DNA from: Elusimicrobiota bacterium
GTDB lineage: Bacteria > Elusimicrobiota > Elusimicrobia > Elusimicrobiales > UBA9959
DNA length: 64,000 bases
Direction of reading: 5' to 3'
NCBI GenBank assembly: GCA_019135865.1
Contig: JAGVVD010000022.1
Coordinates: forward strand, 1 to 64,000
The translations under genes and the position numbers were made by a program. Shown piece by piece: positions 62,809-64,000 of this stretch. Position 1 is the stretch's first letter. Every line of letters starts with the position of its first letter. The notes under the pieces were generated by a model. That model searched no databases. It was not told where the DNA came from and worked only from the letters and a program-made list of their open reading frames with translations.

Positions 62809-64000
62809 AACTGCACCTGAAAGTCATGCTCTTCGCCCTGGCCCTGATAGGAGGGGCCCTGGCGGCGAACATCTACTTTTCCCGCGCCGCTGTCTCCGAG
62901 GCGATAAGCGCCCAGATAGCCGAGGCGGGGGAGATCGCGGCGACCGGGCTGTTCCCCGCCATGCGGGAAGCGCTGAACGCGCGCAGCGAGGCCGAGGGCC
63001 TCAGGGCGCTGCACGACTTCTCGCGCAGGACCGGCGCCCTCTACGCGGCCCTGGTCCTCGCCGACGGGCAGGTCGTGGCCCATACCAACGTGGCGCTGGC
63101 CGGCTCTTCGATGGCCGACCCGCTGCTTTCGCGGGCGGTCTGGAGCGGGGACATAGCCTTCCTCCGTTCCGCCGTCGGAGAAGGCGACCTCCGGGAAGAG
63201 ACCGTCGAGACCCTCATTCCCGTTCCTTACGAGGCCCCGCCCTCCGGCGAGTCGCTCATATTCGAAGGGATCCCGGAAGGGGACAAGTTCGCCGGTTTCC
63301 TGCGCGCCGCCCTTCCACTGGCCCCGGCGAAAAAGGCCGAGACCGACATCGGCTTCAAACTGATGATAGTCGCCCTGGTCATCTCCGCCGCTACGCTGGT
63401 CATATCGGCTCTTTTCATCAGGCTGATACTGCGCCAGGTCGCCCTGCTGAGCGAGGGCATGATGAAGGTGCGCGAGGGCGACTACGACGTCTCCGTACCC
63501 GTTGTCTCGCGCGACGAACTGGGGGAGGCGGCCGAAAGTTTCAACAAGCTCAGCCGCGGCCTCGCGGAAACGACGGTCTCGAAGGAACACCTCGACTCCC
63601 TGATAGAAGGCATGCCCGACCCGGTGATCATCGCCGGCCTGGACGGCGGGATCATCCGGGCGAACAGGGCGGCGGTCCTCTTCTCGGGCTACGATTTCAA
63701 AGGACCGGAGCCCGTGGCCCTCCGCGCCATGCTGGAGCCCGAGGCGGCGGGGGCTCCCCATCCCTGCGACCTTCTGGAGAAGGGCGCGCATATACGCGAA
63801 CTGGACCTCTTGCTGGTGGCCAGCGACGGCCGCCGCAGGCCCGCCATGCTCTCGGCCGCGCCGGCCGGGGATCAGCTGGTCGTGGTGCTCAAGGACACCG
63901 CCCAGCATAAGGAATCGGAAGCGCGGGTGGCCAGGTACCTGAAAGAGGTGGAGCGCGTCAACAGCGAACTGGACTCCTTCGCGCATACGGTCTCGCACGA
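62805..64000 (+). CDS. Sensor histidine kinase, truncated by the window end
   Basis: Starts ATG 62805 and is still open at 64000 (398 codons seen). Two transmembrane helices (about residues 8-25 and 182-205) flank a periplasmic sensor domain of about 155 residues; then HAMP (QVALLSEGMMKVREGDYDVSV, through SRDELGEAAESFN), a PAS domain (SLIEGMPDPVIIAGLDGGIIRANRAA) and the start of the H-box, ELDSFAHTVSHD, with the phospho-accepting His. The kinase domain lies beyond the window. It overlaps the binding protein by ATGA, so the receptor, binding protein and kinase form a signalling operon. Confidence 0.85.
   Translation, partial: MKLHLKVMLFALALIGGALAANIYFSRAAVSEAISAQIAEAGEIAATGLFPAMREALNARSEAEGLRALHDFSRRTGALYAALVLADGQVVAHTNVALAGSSMADPLLSRAVWSGDIAFLRSAVGEGDLREETVETLIPVPYEAPPSGESLIFEGIPEGDKFAGFLRAALPLAPAKKAETDIGFKLMIVALVISAATLVISALFIRLILRQVALLSEGMMKVREGDYDVSVPVVSRDELGEAAESFNKLSRGLAETTVSKEHLDSLIEGMPDPVIIAGLDGGIIRANRAAVLFSGYDFKGPEPVALRAMLEPEAAGAPHPCDLLEKGAHIRELDLLLVASDGRRRPAMLSAAPAGDQLVVVLKDTAQHKESEARVARYLKEVERVNSELDSFAHTVSH

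Overview
The window is a GC-rich bacterial chromosome segment without rRNA, CRISPR array, phage or complete insertion sequence. The gene content is that of a Gram-negative, largely fermentative bacterium: lipoproteins, a TolC-type protein, a TonB-dependent receptor, a PorV/PorQ-type barrel, pyruvate:ferredoxin oxidoreductase, an Nfn/Sud-type flavoprotein pair and an anaerobic GlpA-type cluster. High GC with frequent ATA (Ile) and AGG (Arg) codons, plus the PorV/FecR/DUF3015 gene mix, made me think of Elusimicrobiota. That assignment is an inference, not a measurement.

Layout. 1-5.9 kb: HEAT protein, large M4-type metallopeptidase and PorV-like barrel. 6-7.5 kb: two LPP20/FlgT-like lipoproteins. 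7.6-10.6 kb: FecR protein, small membrane protein, lipid kinase, AmmeMemoRadiSam enzyme. 10.6-15.5 kb: PPC-domain protein, Era, aldolase, HI0933-type flavoprotein, a secreted protein. 15.6-22.9 kb: Pit/DUF47 phosphate pair, PepT, TolC-like protein and RND pump. 22.9-26.6 kb: lipoprotein hydrolase, a repeat-rich gap, DUF4105 and DUF3015 proteins. 26.7-33.7 kb: Nfn-type pair, lipoprotein, a structured non-coding gap, pyruvate:ferredoxin oxidoreductase. 33.7-37.4 kb: two paralogous secreted proteins, CbpA, PAS protein. 37.5-42.3 kb: tRNA-Asn interrupted by a group I intron, SSB, M28 peptidase, two endonuclease I paralogs, MarC. 42.4-52.9 kb: two DEAD-box helicases, beta-CASP nuclease, carotenoid-type oxidoreductases with an aldehyde dehydrogenase, NCS2 permease. 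52.9-56.8 kb: small exported and membrane proteins. 56.8-59.7 kb: GlpA-like cluster with a 41-codon gene. 59.8-64 kb: TonB receptor, periplasmic binding protein and a histidine kinase cut by the window end.

Three genome-level signals stand out. (1) tRNA-Asn(GUU) carries a 234-nt IC3-type group I intron in its anticodon loop. (2) Five near-perfect FNR-type palindromes (TTGAY-N4-RTCAA) lie only in front of genes for exported proteins, two of them at about -41 from a -10 box, suggesting a Crp/Fnr-family regulon of secreted proteins. (3) At least eleven genes have a -10-like hexamer ending 5-7 nt before the ATG and no Shine-Dalgarno, which predicts leaderless transcripts. Two intergenic gaps (23.7-24.2 kb and 29.6-30.0 kb) hold long inverted repeats, interleaved helices and terminators and are candidates for structured RNAs or non-autonomous mobile elements.
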